The translations under genes were made by a program, and so were the position numbers. Positions 1 through 7,743 of a stretch of 28,474 nucleotides of DNA are shown here, one piece after another. Below the pieces are notes generated by a model. The model had not been told where the DNA came from. It ran no database searches and saw only the letters and a list, made by a program, of their open reading frames with translations. Every line of letters begins with the position of its first letter. Within the stretch, counting starts at the first letter, position 1. Source of the DNA: Spirogloea muscicola (taxonomy: Eukaryota; Streptophyta; Zygnematophyceae; Spirogloeales; Spirogloeaceae); assembly GCA_009602725.1 (NCBI GenBank), contig WELB01000143.1, positions 159,970 to 188,443 on the forward strand, in the 5' to 3' direction.

Positions 1-1
1 C

Positions 2-2581
2 CCCTCGGCGGCGGCTGCGGCGGGCCGCGCGGTTGCGGTGGTCAAGCGCAGCCCCAAGCGGCTCAAGTACGCCGCCGCGCCCGGCTCCAAGAAGGTCCTC
101 GCCCGCTTCCCGGCGGGCCGCGCGCTCTGGCGGGCCTTGGCGCGCCCGCGATGGCGCCCTGAGGCGGCGGCGCTGGTGGAGGCGGCGGCAGGCCGGGCAG
201 CAGCAGCTGCTGTACGTCGAGGCCGACGCGGGCGGCGCCAACGCCTGGCGCCTCGACGACGTCGCGGAGCTGATCAAGCGCGGCGCCATCGGCATCGTCC
301 CCACGGACACCGTGTGAGGCTGCCGGCGCACAGACCAGATCCCCGAGCGGAGGCCAGGCTGGCTGCCCGAGTTCGCCGCCACCGCTGCTGGTCATTCTGG
401 CGCTTGCCATGAGACGCTTGGCCTCCGGACGGTGCCGGCGTCTCGCTGTGCTGCGTCATTTTCCAGGTGCTGGCACGGCTTCGGGCTCGCTGGGCCCCGG
501 GCTGGCAGCTGAGAAGTTGTTGGCCCCGGGCTGCTTGCTGGCAGGTATGCCATCGTGTGCAACCTCAAGGATCGGGCCGCCATCGACCGCCTGTACCGGT
601 ATGCACGCGCTCGAGCCACGTCTGAGCCACATCTGGTTTCACATGTCATGTGGTCACCTCAGCTCCTTCTTGTGATGATCTTTGGGACTCGATGTCAAGA
701 GTAGCAACTGCTGATGGGATGGCTCCATCTGGCAGAGCGTCTGCAGAAGCCTTCTGTCCATGATGACCGGGGAGGTCCAAAGAGCGCCTGTCTAATATAG
801 CTTGCACCATATTGCATCGCTCTGTCTCTGTGATTCTTTTGGACAGGGCAAAAGACATGGACTACAGGAAGGTGCGTCTTGAGCACACTCTGGGCTCTGC
901 TATTGCATCCCATGGTGGAAAGGAAGTGGCTCGCCGATAAACACACGTGCATGGGTGCTTGTTTCTGACAGGGAGCTCCTATATAATTTCACGTTCTAGC
1001 TATGGCTATGGGTTCCTCCTGCTGTGCAGCCGCTAAGCATCCTGTGCCGGTCCTTTCAAGACATTGACACCTACACAATGGGCTTCCCCCGTGGCAACAG
1101 CCATGGGCAGACCAATGCTTTCCGGGCCGCCAGGCAGTGCTTGCCAGGCCCTGTGAGCTGAGCTACTCATGTCCCCCCTCGTCTCCACGTGTCTCCACAG
1201 CCACCCTTAGACACTCCCCCCGGGCCAATGCTATCATGCCTCATCTCAATTGCACAATCTGGTGTCCTATAAGCATGGGCTGGATGCTTTAATTGTTGTT
1301 GCCCTGCTTGTTGCACATGTGCAGAAAGTACTTTGTAAATGTTCTGCTGACAATAAAAGTGGGCTTGCACTATTATTGTTCTGAGGCCAAGTATGTGTTG
1401 CTAGCTACAAGAGATGCTGACGTGTCTGGCTTCTGATGTCTCTTCTGCAAGAGCAGTATACATTCATCCTGAAGGCGAGCAAGGAGCTGCCAAAGCAGTG
1501 CACCACCTTTGGCGGCAGTGCAGCCTCTCACTGCGTTCCACGCAAGAGTGTGGGGGTGCGGATGCCAGATGATGCAATCTGCCAAGCCCTTTTATCTCGA
1601 CTAGACGAGCCCCTACTCTGCACCAGGTCTGGCCCAAGGGAAGGGAATCAACTCGACCAGAGTCGTACTTGCTCTTGTGTCTCAGCACGCACGGCTGCCT
1701 CGCCTGCTGGGGTTCTTGCCTTATGCTTGTTCAATTGGAGTTGAGGAAGCAGAAGAGAGTAGCGGGGGAAGGCTGGTAGGGCGAGCCTGGCTGCTCTAAG
1801 CTCGGTCGTCTAGTTCTTGGAAGTCTTGTAAAGCTGAGGGCGAGCGAGGAGCGCTGTCTTTGAATCAGTGTGAAGCACGATGAGACCAGTCCGTGGATGA
1901 TCGACCCGGTAGCCATGGCGGCCAGCTCCCAAGGCTCACCTGATGGCAAAGAGGTGGGGTTTTCTTCAGCTCGAATAAGTAGAACAAGCTAGATGCTTGT
2001 CTCAGCAGTTTGTTGGTGGTGGCCAGCAACTTTTGGTTAGTCCCATTGGCTAGTCCTATTGGTGGTCATGCCCTTTGTCTCCCTCACCTCAATCTGTTCT
2101 CTACTATCACTAATAGAAGTGTGCGCTTTGTGGCAAACTGCACAGCGTGAGCACGAGGCCTCTCTTCTGTTTATTCACATTTGGTGCTTCTGGCAATGGC
2201 TTGCAGCCCGTGGACTTTGTTGTCAACGGTGGTGTGCGGGTGGCAGAGCCCTCGACTGTCATTGATATGACTGGCGATAAGGCCGTTGTTTTGCGCCGGG
2301 GCAAAGTAAGTCTCAAGAGAGAGGACACTGGCTGCTTCTTGGAGACAAGGTTGTCACTGTCATCAGCTTGCTTGCAGAACTCAATCAGCATTGATTGCAC
2401 GCAGATGTACACGCAGGCAAAGTGTGATCATTGAGCTGGCCCCCTCTTGTCTGGCGCGGTATGTCTTGCTCAGGGCGTCTTGGAAGACTGGATGCTGATG
2501 GAAGCACACGACTCTTCTGAGCTGCTTGGAGGCTTAATAAACCCTTACTCGTCTGCCGTCGAATCAGCAGTTGTAATGTAG
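2..2581 (+). CDS. YrdC/Sua5/YciO-domain protein, 3' part, nine exons (5' partial)
   Basis: Exons 2-94, 201-313, 545-598, 847-871, 1030-1152, 1457-1626, 1869-1953, 2207-2305 and 2474-2581 total 870 nt and stay in one frame to TAG (289 codons plus stop). No ATG precedes position 38 in frame, so the start is outside the window. Landmarks in order are KRSPKRLKY, LLYVEADAGG, PTDTVYAIVC (split over an intron), KPLSILCRSFQDIDTYT, GFPRGNSHGQ, LPGPYTFILKASKELPKQC, VGVRMPDDAICQALL, NGGVRVAEPSTVIDMTG and a short acidic tail. This is the domain order of the plant yrdC-family protein, which belongs to the fold that makes threonylcarbamoyl-AMP from threonine, bicarbonate and ATP for tRNA t6A. The usual S-x-N motif is replaced by TSVK, as in YciO-like members, so that activity is uncertain. 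The first intron (95-200) is GC-rich with a weak donor and is the least certain junction. Confidence 0.9.
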
Positions 2582-2995
2582 TCTGGGATGATCTTCTGGC
2601 TGGCTGCCTCTTGTGGGGCGCCACCAAAGAGTGCTTGCCAAATGGGCAGTAACATACATGTCTTCCTAGGCTACGATCCTAGGCTTACTTCACCCAACAT
2701 TGTTGGCCTGCCAAGGCCAATAAATACACTTGCTTAACTGTCAACAGCCTGCATGTTGCTGTCTTGGACCGTTGTGTAATCAACGATGTGGTGATCTACA
2801 TTGCTTAACGGCAAAAGCATTCACAAGAGCAGCGCAAGCTCGCTACTCAATGATGAGCCTGTGTGTGAAGCAGACGCAGGAACCACATCACTGGCGGCAC
2901 TCACCTTGACGTGGATGGCATTTGTGATGTGCGGTCATTAAGGGAATGTCAAGGGGCAATTGGAAGCGCTGCTGCGTGCCAGTGTCAGAGCGAAG
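2582..2995. other. 3' UTR and intergenic spacer
   Basis: No coding signal was recognised. The spacer holds the 3' UTR of the YrdC gene, the hairpin at 2703-2720, CCTAGG repeated twice around 2667-2685, and then unremarkable sequence up to the first LINE tails. Confidence 0.5.
2775..2779 (+). promoter_or_regulatory. Putative polyadenylation signal TGTAA
   Basis: TGTAA lies about 195 nt after the YrdC-gene stop. TGTAA is the usual poly(A) signal in green algae. A 7-bp hairpin (2703-2720, TTGGCCT/AGGCCAA) followed by AATAAA lies just upstream and is an alternative 3'-end element. The assignment rests on position and motif only. Confidence 0.35.
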
Positions 2996-3225
2996 GGAAG
3001 ATGATCCTTTAGAAAGAGCTGGTGGCTGTGAAAGGCCAGCCCGAAAGGAGTGGGCAATGTCGAGGGGGCAGCACCGAGACGAAAATGCAAACTACTGGGC
3101 AGAACAGGTGGCTGGGATTGGCCAGCACTCAAGAATCCTGGTCAACAGGGGCTGCTGAGGGTATGGGAAAGAAGCTCGTCCGAAAGGGGGTCATGGAATT
3201 GAAAGGCTAGCCCAGAGGACAGAGC
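2996..3225 (-). mobile_element. Degenerate LINE tail fragments
   Basis: Positions 3017-3069 show the family-A tail in plus-strand view: GGCTGTGAAAGGCCAGCC, then a purine-rich stretch and a GGACAATG-like block. A second weaker match (AAGCTCGTCCGAAAGGGGG, then AAAGGCTAGCCCAGAGGA) lies at 3168-3225. No coding remnant is attached. These are old copies, recognisable only by the hairpin and its 3' flank. Confidence 0.55.
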
Positions 3226-3262
3226 AGAAGCTCTTCCATAGGGAGGCGATGGCTGTGGAAGA

Positions 3263-3377
3263 GAGAAGTGGCTCTCCTAATGGGGGCAAGGGCTGTCAAA
3301 AGCCAGCCCGAAAAGAGTTGACAAATTTTCGAAGGGGCAAAATGCCGGAGGGGCCTAAAGTGCTATGTCAGGACGGG
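3263..3377 (-). mobile_element. LINE family A tail, 5'-truncated
   Basis: Begins with AGAAGTGGCTCTCC, the element's 3' end read on the plus strand. The terminal hairpin at 3290-3309 has GGGCTG/CAGCCC arms. Family-A 3' UTR blocks follow (TTCGAAGGGGC, GGAGGGGCCTAAAG, GCTATGTCAGGACGGG). It is cut at 3377, where another tail starts. Confidence 0.8.
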
Positions 3378-3481
3378 AAGAAGGGCTCGCCCATTGAGGA
3401 TAGGGGAACGGGAGGCCAGCCCAAAGGGCTGGACAAGGTGCAGATGGCAAGAAGTTTGTCCGGATGGGGCGATGGCTGGGA
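3378..3481 (-). mobile_element. LINE family B2 tail, 5'-truncated
   Basis: AAGAAGGGCTCGCCCATTG and GAGGATAGGGG match the start of the tail at 28198. The hairpin region here reads CCAGCCCAAAGGGCTGG, a perfect 7-bp stem at about 3416-3432, in inverted order compared with other copies. It adjoins the family-A tail on the left and a family-C tail on the right. Confidence 0.7.
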
Positions 3482-3560
3482 AATCTTCGTGTATTTGAAA
3501 CAATCGAAGGCCAAAATGGCCAAGTGCAAAGGCAAAGCACATCAAATGACGTAGCAGCTA
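3482..3560 (-). mobile_element. LINE family C tail, 5'-truncated
   Basis: CGTGTATTTGAAACAATCG followed by GGCCAAAATGGCC (a small palindrome) and AAGTGCAAAGGCAAAGCACA matches the 3' UTR of the family-C LINE remnant at 6578-6676. Only the last ~70 nt of the element are present. Confidence 0.7.
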
Positions 3561-3574
3561 GCATCTAGCAGCTA

Positions 3575-4710
3575 CTGGAGCTGCTAGAGAAGTAGGGCAG
3601 CAGCAGTGGCAGGCGAAGGGATGGGGGGGTGAAGGAGGGCCGGCAGAGCCCTTTAGGGGCCTTTCCTGTGTCCGCTTCTGGAGCTGATAGAGGTGTGAGG
3701 CAGTAGCAGTGGCAGGAGAAATGGAGGGGGGGGGGAAAGAGGGCCGGAAGTGCCGATTGGGGCGTTGCCGACCTGTCCTGCTGGAGCTGATATAGAAGGA
3801 GTGGGGCAGCAGCAGTGGCAGGAGGGATGGCATGGGGGGGGAGGACGGCCGGAAAGTGCCGATGAGGGCCTTAGTCGACCTGGCCTACGTCCGTTGCAGG
3901 AGCTGCTGGAGGAGTGGAGCAGCAGCAGTGGCAGGAGGGAGGGCGGGGATGGAAGGAAGACCGGAAGTGCCGATGAGGGCCTTGTTGACCTGTCCTGCGT
4001 CCCCTCATGCCACGGCTGCTACCTCCCACTCCTCTAGCAGCCCCAGAAGCAGACGCAGGACGGGTCGACAAGGTCCGCGTCGGCACGGCTCCCCTTGGCT
4101 CCATGGCATTCGCGGCGGCAGGTCCTGCCCCTTCGGCCCAGCCCCCAATGCCCCAGCCCTCCCGCCCCTCCTTCCCTCCCCCGCTGTCCCTCCTGCCACA
4201 GCTGCTGCCTCCCACTCCTCTAGCAGCTCCACAAGCGGACGCAGGTCGGGTCGACAAGGCCCCCATCGGCTCAGCTCCCTTCACTGCGTGGCAACCCCGG
4301 CCCTTCTCCTCCCCCGGCCATTCCTCCTGCCACAGCTGCTGCTTACCATTCCTCTTGCAGCTCCAGAAGCGGACGCAGGACGGGTCAACACGGCCCCCGT
4401 TGGCACGGCTCCCCCCGCTCCGTGGCACCCCCAGCCCTCCTCCCCCCCCTGCCATTCTTCCTGCTGCGGCTGCTGCTTCCCACTCGTCTAGCAGCTCCGG
4501 AGGCAGACGCAGGACCGGTCGCCAACGCCCCCATCGGCATTTTTGGCCCTCCTTTCCACCCCCTCCATCCTTCCTCTCACTGCTGCTGCCTNGGACGCAG
4601 GATGGGTCGACAAGGCCCCCATCAGCACTTTCGGCCCTCCTTCTCCCCCCCGCCATCCCTCCTGCCACTGCTGCTGCCCCACTCCTCTAGCAGCTCCAGA
4701 AGCAGTGGCG
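3575..4710. repeat. Minisatellite array that reverses orientation near 4003
   Basis: About four plus-oriented units start at 3575, 3678, 3781 and about 3896 (103-115 bp each). Each carries CTGGAGCTG, a GCAGCAGCAGTGGCAGG block, a G-run and GGCCGGAAGTGCCGATGAGG. From about 4005 about five units (roughly 90-190 bp) carry the reverse complement: CTCCTGCCAC, ACTCCTCTAGCAGCTCC, GACGCAGGACGGGTCGACA. Both strands look open over long stretches because the units are GC-rich and lack stops, but composition, drifting frames and the repeat structure argue against a protein. A single N at 4592 lies where an inverted unit lacks about 25 nt. Confidence 0.85.
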
Positions 4711-4780
4711 GGGGTGGAAGGGAGGGCCGGCAGGTGCCGGCGCCGCCAAGGGCGGGTAGCCGAAGGGGCAGCACGAGCGG

Positions 4781-5210
4781 AGGTGATTGGGGAAGCTCGG
4801 CAGCCGGCAAGACGCCCGGGGGAGGGAGGGGGGGCGGGGCTTGAGCAGGGCGCCCAAGGGAGCCGTGGGGCCTGACACAGCGGTGGCGGTGGCGGCGAGG
4901 GGGAATGGGGCCGCCGCCGTCGCCGCCAGCGCCGTCGCGGGCGGCGGGCGTGGGCGCCACAACGGTCGGGGGCAGAAGAAAGGCCTGAGTGGGATGACTG
5001 GGGGAGCTCGGCAGCCGGCAAGGCGCCCGGGGTGCCCCCCGGGCCTGGCGCAGCCTTGAGCAGGGCGCCGAGGAAGTCCCAGGGCCTGGCGCGGCCATGA
5101 GCGCGGCGGAGCGAGCGCGCCAGCCGGCGGCAGGGAGCAATGGGTCCGCCGCCGTCGCCGCCGGCGGCGGCGACGTCGGCGGCGCGAGCAGCGGGCGCCC
5201 AGCGGTCGGA
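4781..5210. repeat. GC-rich imperfect tandem duplication of about 200 bp
   Basis: Two copies (about 4781-4975 and 4997-5210) share, in the same order, AGCTCGGCAGCCGGCAAG, CGCCCGGGG, TTGAGCAGGGCGCC, AATGGGGCCGCC or AATGGGTCCGCC with CGCCGTCGCCGCC, and a final CAACGGTCGG or CAGCGGTCGG. The composition resembles the GC-rich 5' ends of the genes in this window, but no downstream exon was found. It ends just before a run of LINE tails. Confidence 0.7.
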
Positions 5211-5267
5211 ACCTGGAGGGAACGTCCATAGCCAAGGAAAGCAAGGAAAGAGGTGCCGAAAAAGAAG

Positions 5268-5428
5268 AAAGTGCGCGCCCATAGAGAAGAGGGGCTGGCA
5301 AAGCCAGCCCTAAGAAGAATTGGACAATGTCCAAAGCCAAAGAAAGAGGAGGTGGAAAAATGAAGGGCATTGAGGATAGGGGTAAAATCTTGACGAAAAA
5401 GGACTACACTACTAAACACGAGACGATG
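5268..5428 (-). mobile_element. LINE family B tail, 5'-truncated
   Basis: CGCGCCCATAGAGAAGAGG leads into the perfect hairpin GGGCTGGC-AAA-GCCAGCCC at 5292-5310, then AATTGGACAATGTCCAAAG and AAAGGACTACACTACTAAAC. The same order occurs at 28017-28197 and 7744-7959. The copy stops at GACGATGCAGA, before the terminal codons retained in the other two. An internal block at about 5360-5390 (GGGCATTGAGGATAGGGG) resembles family B2 and may be a small insertion. Confidence 0.8.
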
Positions 5429-5528
5429 CAGAAGAAGTGGCTCGCCCAATGGGGGCAAGGGCTGTGAAAAGAAGTGGCACTCCCAATGGGGGCAAGGGAT
5501 GTGAAAAGAAGAAGTGGCTCTCCCAATG
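5429..5528 (-). repeat. Three head-to-tail partial LINE tails
   Basis: The last ~40 nt of family A occur three times in a row, at about 5429-5470, 5471-5508 and 5509-5528. Each begins AAGTGGC with CCCAATG. The first two break off inside the terminal hairpin at TGTGAAAAG and the third after CCCAATG. Serial, extremely truncated insertions at one site, or slippage, would explain it. Confidence 0.7.
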
Positions 5529-5718
5529 TTATGTAGCCAGCCCGAAAAGAATTGACGAGGTTCGAAAGGGCCAAACTACGAGCTAAGCAGCGACTGTGGG
5601 GCCTGAAGAGGAAGTGGCTCTCCCAATGGGGGCAAGGGCTGAAGAGGCTATGGCAGAACGGGGGAGGATGGACCACTCAGTACTTACGAGTGAGGAGCCT
5701 CACATCCGACAGAAAAAA
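5529..5718 (-). mobile_element. LINE family A copy: 3' UTR plus the last codons
   Basis: In plus view: GCCAGCCCGAAAAGAATTG, GGTTCGAAAGGGCC, GCTAAGCAGCGACTG, then GGGGGAGGATGGACCACT and the reverse complement of a C-terminus ending LLTRKY-stop (about 5679-5715). The start of the tail is lost at TTATGTA. A 28-bp piece of another tail sits inside at 5611-5638. Confidence 0.8.
5611..5638 (-). mobile_element. 28-bp LINE-tail micro-insertion with 8-bp duplication
   Basis: The segment equals the extreme 3' end of family A. CTGAAGAG is duplicated on both sides (5603-5610 and 5639-5646). Paralogous copies near 8068, 9453 and 24887 read straight through CCTGAAGAGGCTATGGCA without the insert, so the empty state is known within this window. 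Confidence 0.8.
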
Positions 5719-5886
5719 AATTTACAAAGGTTCGAAGGGGCCAAATGATGGAGGGGCCTAAAACGCGGTAAGCAGCTACTAAGGGGCCTGAAGATGCTAT
5801 GTCAGAACGGGGGAAGGATGGACCACTCAGTAGTCACGAGTGAGGAGCCTCAAATCCGACAGACTAGCTGCCGGAAAACTACCCCC
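5719..5886 (-). mobile_element. LINE family A copy, 3' half (interrupted)
   Basis: Starts AAAAAAAATTTACAAAGGTTCG, continues with GGGGCCAAATGATGGAGGGG and GATGCTATGTCAGAACGGGG, then the reverse complement of codons ending LLTRDY-stop. It breaks at CCGGAAAACTACCCCC. The same copy resumes at 6119, so a plus-strand element has landed inside it. Confidence 0.8.
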
Positions 5887-6118
5887 CGCGCTCTGGCGGC
5901 GGCCTCCGGCTTCCGTCAGGGCGACGTCTTTCCGCCCGCTAGCTATTCAGATTTGCATCTACTGACTAGAGGTTACTAAGAGTTCGCTGTCTCAGTCCTT
6001 GGCACTCCGGCTCCTTCAGACCTTGTCCATTCCTTTGGGCTGGTGCAAAATTATTCATTTGGAAGCATATTTTTATTCTCTCTCTCCCAGCCACCAGTTA
6101 ATCTGGCCGCGCTTGCTT
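5887..6118 (+). mobile_element. Plus-strand LINE 3' end inserted antisense into a minus-strand copy
   Basis: Positions 5887-5979 encode the LINE C-terminus: RALAAASGFRQG, then SDLHLLTRGY and TAA. The 3' UTR follows (GAGTTCGCTGTCTCAGTCC, CAGACCTTGTCCATTC, GGGCTGG) and ends in AGCCACCAGTTAATCTGGCC and GCGCTTGCTT. The same UTR occurs at 9491-9605. Relative to that copy, about 37 AT-rich bases (6044-6080) are inserted between the arms of the GGCTGG/CCAGCC hairpin. Confidence 0.8.
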
Positions 6119-6282
6119 CCTGACGAAAGCCGGAGGCCGCAGCGAGAGCACGGCCAGCACGCAGATGCAAGGCGTGGGCCATGGACCGCTGAAGGGAGAC
6201 GGACAATCGCATACGGTATACCTGAGCCCACGAGCCAGCGGCGTGAAGTCAGCCGGCTCATCGTGCCTGCGGGACACATGAA
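6119..6282 (-). mobile_element. LINE family A copy, 5' half (interrupted)
   Basis: Continues the copy broken at 5886: CCTGACGAAAGCCGGAGGCC, GCATGGGCC-like blocks, CACGAGCCAGCGGCG and TGCGGGACACA. These correspond on the minus strand to the conserved LINE C-terminal segment RLSVSLQRSMAHALHLRAG. A deletion after GCGGCG shifts the frame relative to the copies at 8283 and 25525. It is truncated at 6282. Confidence 0.8.
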
Positions 6283-6440
6283 TTGACAAAGGTCCGAAGG
6301 GGCCAAATGACGGGGGGGGCCTAAAGCGCTAAGCAGTACGAAAGGGGCCTGAAGATGCTATGTCAGAACTGGGGAGGATGCAGAGGGAAGCTCAGTACCC
6401 GCGAGTGAGCAACATCAAGTCAGAGTAGGTCGCTGCAGGG
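6283..6440 (-). mobile_element. Chimeric LINE 3' end (family A UTR joined to family B terminus)
   Basis: Plus view: AATTGACAAAGGTCCGAAGG, GGGGCCTAAAGCGC and GATGCTATGTCAGAACTGGG are family A. After GGAGGATG the sequence becomes CAGAGGGAAGCTCAGTACCC with GCGAGTGAGCAACATCAAG, the family-B terminus (LLTRGY-stop on the minus strand). The terminal hairpin is missing. Confidence 0.7.
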
Positions 6441-6577
6441 AAAAGCTCATCGAAAGGGGGGCGACGGCTGTGGAGACTAAGCGCATCCCAAGGAAAAATG
6501 TGTATTAAGAGATGGAAGGGCCTGTGTGGCCAAGTACAAAGGGAAGCACATTCACCTGCTGCTCACCTCGCTCAAGG
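6441..6577 (-). mobile_element. Degenerate tail fragments
   Basis: GCTCATCGAAAGGGGGGCGA and CGGCTGTGGAGACTAAG recall a family-A tail. Then GTGTATTAAGAGATGG, GGCCTGTGTGGCC and AAGTACAAAGGGAAGCACAT match the family-C UTR. The decay is too strong for exact borders. Confidence 0.5.
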
Positions 6578-7333
6578 GAATCTCGTGTATTTGAAACAAA
6601 CGTAGGCCAAAAGGCCAAGTACAAAGGCAAGCACATCTAAAGACGTACATAACCTACAGCAGATTGACCCGCTCATTAACCACGGCTCAAAACACTAAGG
6701 TCGCTAATCGAAGCCTGAATACTAGATGTCAGATACGGATCCCTTCTGCCACCAACTAGAGCTCGCCCAGCTTTCTGATGCAAAGCATTAGCCTGAGCAC
6801 GCTGCAAACAGGCCGAAACTCGTCGTCGCAAAAACGACAGATATGCAGCTGGCAAGCCCATCTCAGCCGGAAAAAGATCTGCACGTCGTGTGTAGCTTAA
6901 ATTGGCAATATTATGTAGGAGAGTGTGGAAGCGAGGACCCAGACAGCCAAAGATGTCGACTGCCGCTGGCAGGAGCTGATGGCATCGGGGGTAATCGGAG
7001 TAGTGCTGCAGCTTTCTTTGTTCAGCACCGCCCACTTCGTGGCCAGCGATGTGTGTCGATGCAGGACCTTTATACGCCTCCATAACAACGACATCGCCAA
7101 GGCCCGTGGTCCTCCACCAGGTTGCACGCCCACAATGTCAAGTGTGCGGCGATGATGACGTCCCTGGGCGTCCGTGGTGATAGGCATGATGTCGTTGACT
7201 TCCACGACCGCACGGTCACCGGCGTCGCGCATCAAATCCGCCAGGACGTCGTGGAGGAGGTTGTGGATGCTCACCACTTCTGGTCCAGTGGGGCATCTCA
7301 GCATGTGAGTGGCGAGCTCAGCACCCTCAGCAA
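6578..7333 (-). pseudogene. Divergent LINE (family C) C-terminal remnant
   Basis: Minus strand from 7333: AELATHMLRC and LLHDVLADLMRDAG align with the HILRC and LLRDAM segments of the LINE at 25353. RRTLDIVGVQPGGG corresponds to its RRVDLVASRPGGG (endonuclease-like motif), but the second acidic residue is lost. After a frame change, the last part reads FLRRRVSACLQRAQANALHQ, KAGRAL and SDLSVLSRG-stop (TAA at 6676-6678). The 3' UTR runs to about 6578 and includes GGCCAAAAGGCC and CGTGTATTTGAAAC. The copy is 5'-truncated exactly where a family-B2 tail begins. Only one other class of sequence here matches it, the family-C tails. Confidence 0.8.
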
Positions 7334-7470
7334 AAGGGGAAGAAGGGCTGCCCATTGAGAAAAGGGGCTGGAAAAAGCCAGCCCGAAGAAGAATGAACAA
7401 AGGACGAGAAGGGGCCAGGGGAAGCACTAAGAACAACAAGCACAAGAAGAAACGAAGCAGCTAGGAGGCG
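7334..7470 (-). mobile_element. LINE family B2 tail
   Basis: Matches 28198-28330: AAGAAGGGCTGCCCATTGAG, hairpin GGGCTGG-AAAAAG-CCAGCCC (about 7355-7374), AACAAAGGACGAGAAGGGGC, CAGGGGAAG and AAGAACAACAAGCACA. It ends in GAAGCAGCTAGGAGGCG. No codons remain. Confidence 0.75.
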
Positions 7471-7743
7471 AGGGCTGTGAAAAGTGAGCTCTCCCAAAGC
7501 CAGCCCCAGAATGACAAGAATTTATCCAGCCCCAAGAGCGTGGGAGCGGAGGAGGACTCTTCCAGTAGTTACCAGGACAATTGTAAGGCTAGAATTGGCC
7601 TCCCTTTCAATTTCATGCGCACCGCGCGCCTTCCTCACTGCAGTAGAGGGCTGATGATTTGTGTTTGGTCAGCCCAGAAAAAGAATGTAAAAATGGTCGA
7701 ACGGGCCTGAAAAGGCCTGTTCGAGGGGCCTGGTGCGTAGACG
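7471..7743. other. Degenerate repeat sequence with a 10-bp stem-loop
   Basis: A scrambled tail is visible at 7471-7520 (GGGCTGTGAAAAG, GAGCTCTCCC, AAAGCCAGCCCC). The remainder is unrecognised apart from a stem-loop at about 7697-7722, CGAACGGGCC and GGCCTGTTCG around TGAAAA. No credible gene. Confidence 0.4.

Noticed and set aside
3832-5458. Long open frames on both strands (140-278 codons) rich in Pro, Ala, Arg and Ser
   Set aside because: They overlap in several frames on both strands, follow the minisatellite and GC-rich duplications, and one crosses the N. Openness is explained by base composition.
5887-6118. Twin-priming (5' inversion within one LINE insertion) as explanation of the inverted segment
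   Set aside because: The inverted piece has its own stop codon, 3' UTR and tail end, whereas twin priming inverts upstream sequence. A separate nested insertion fits better.
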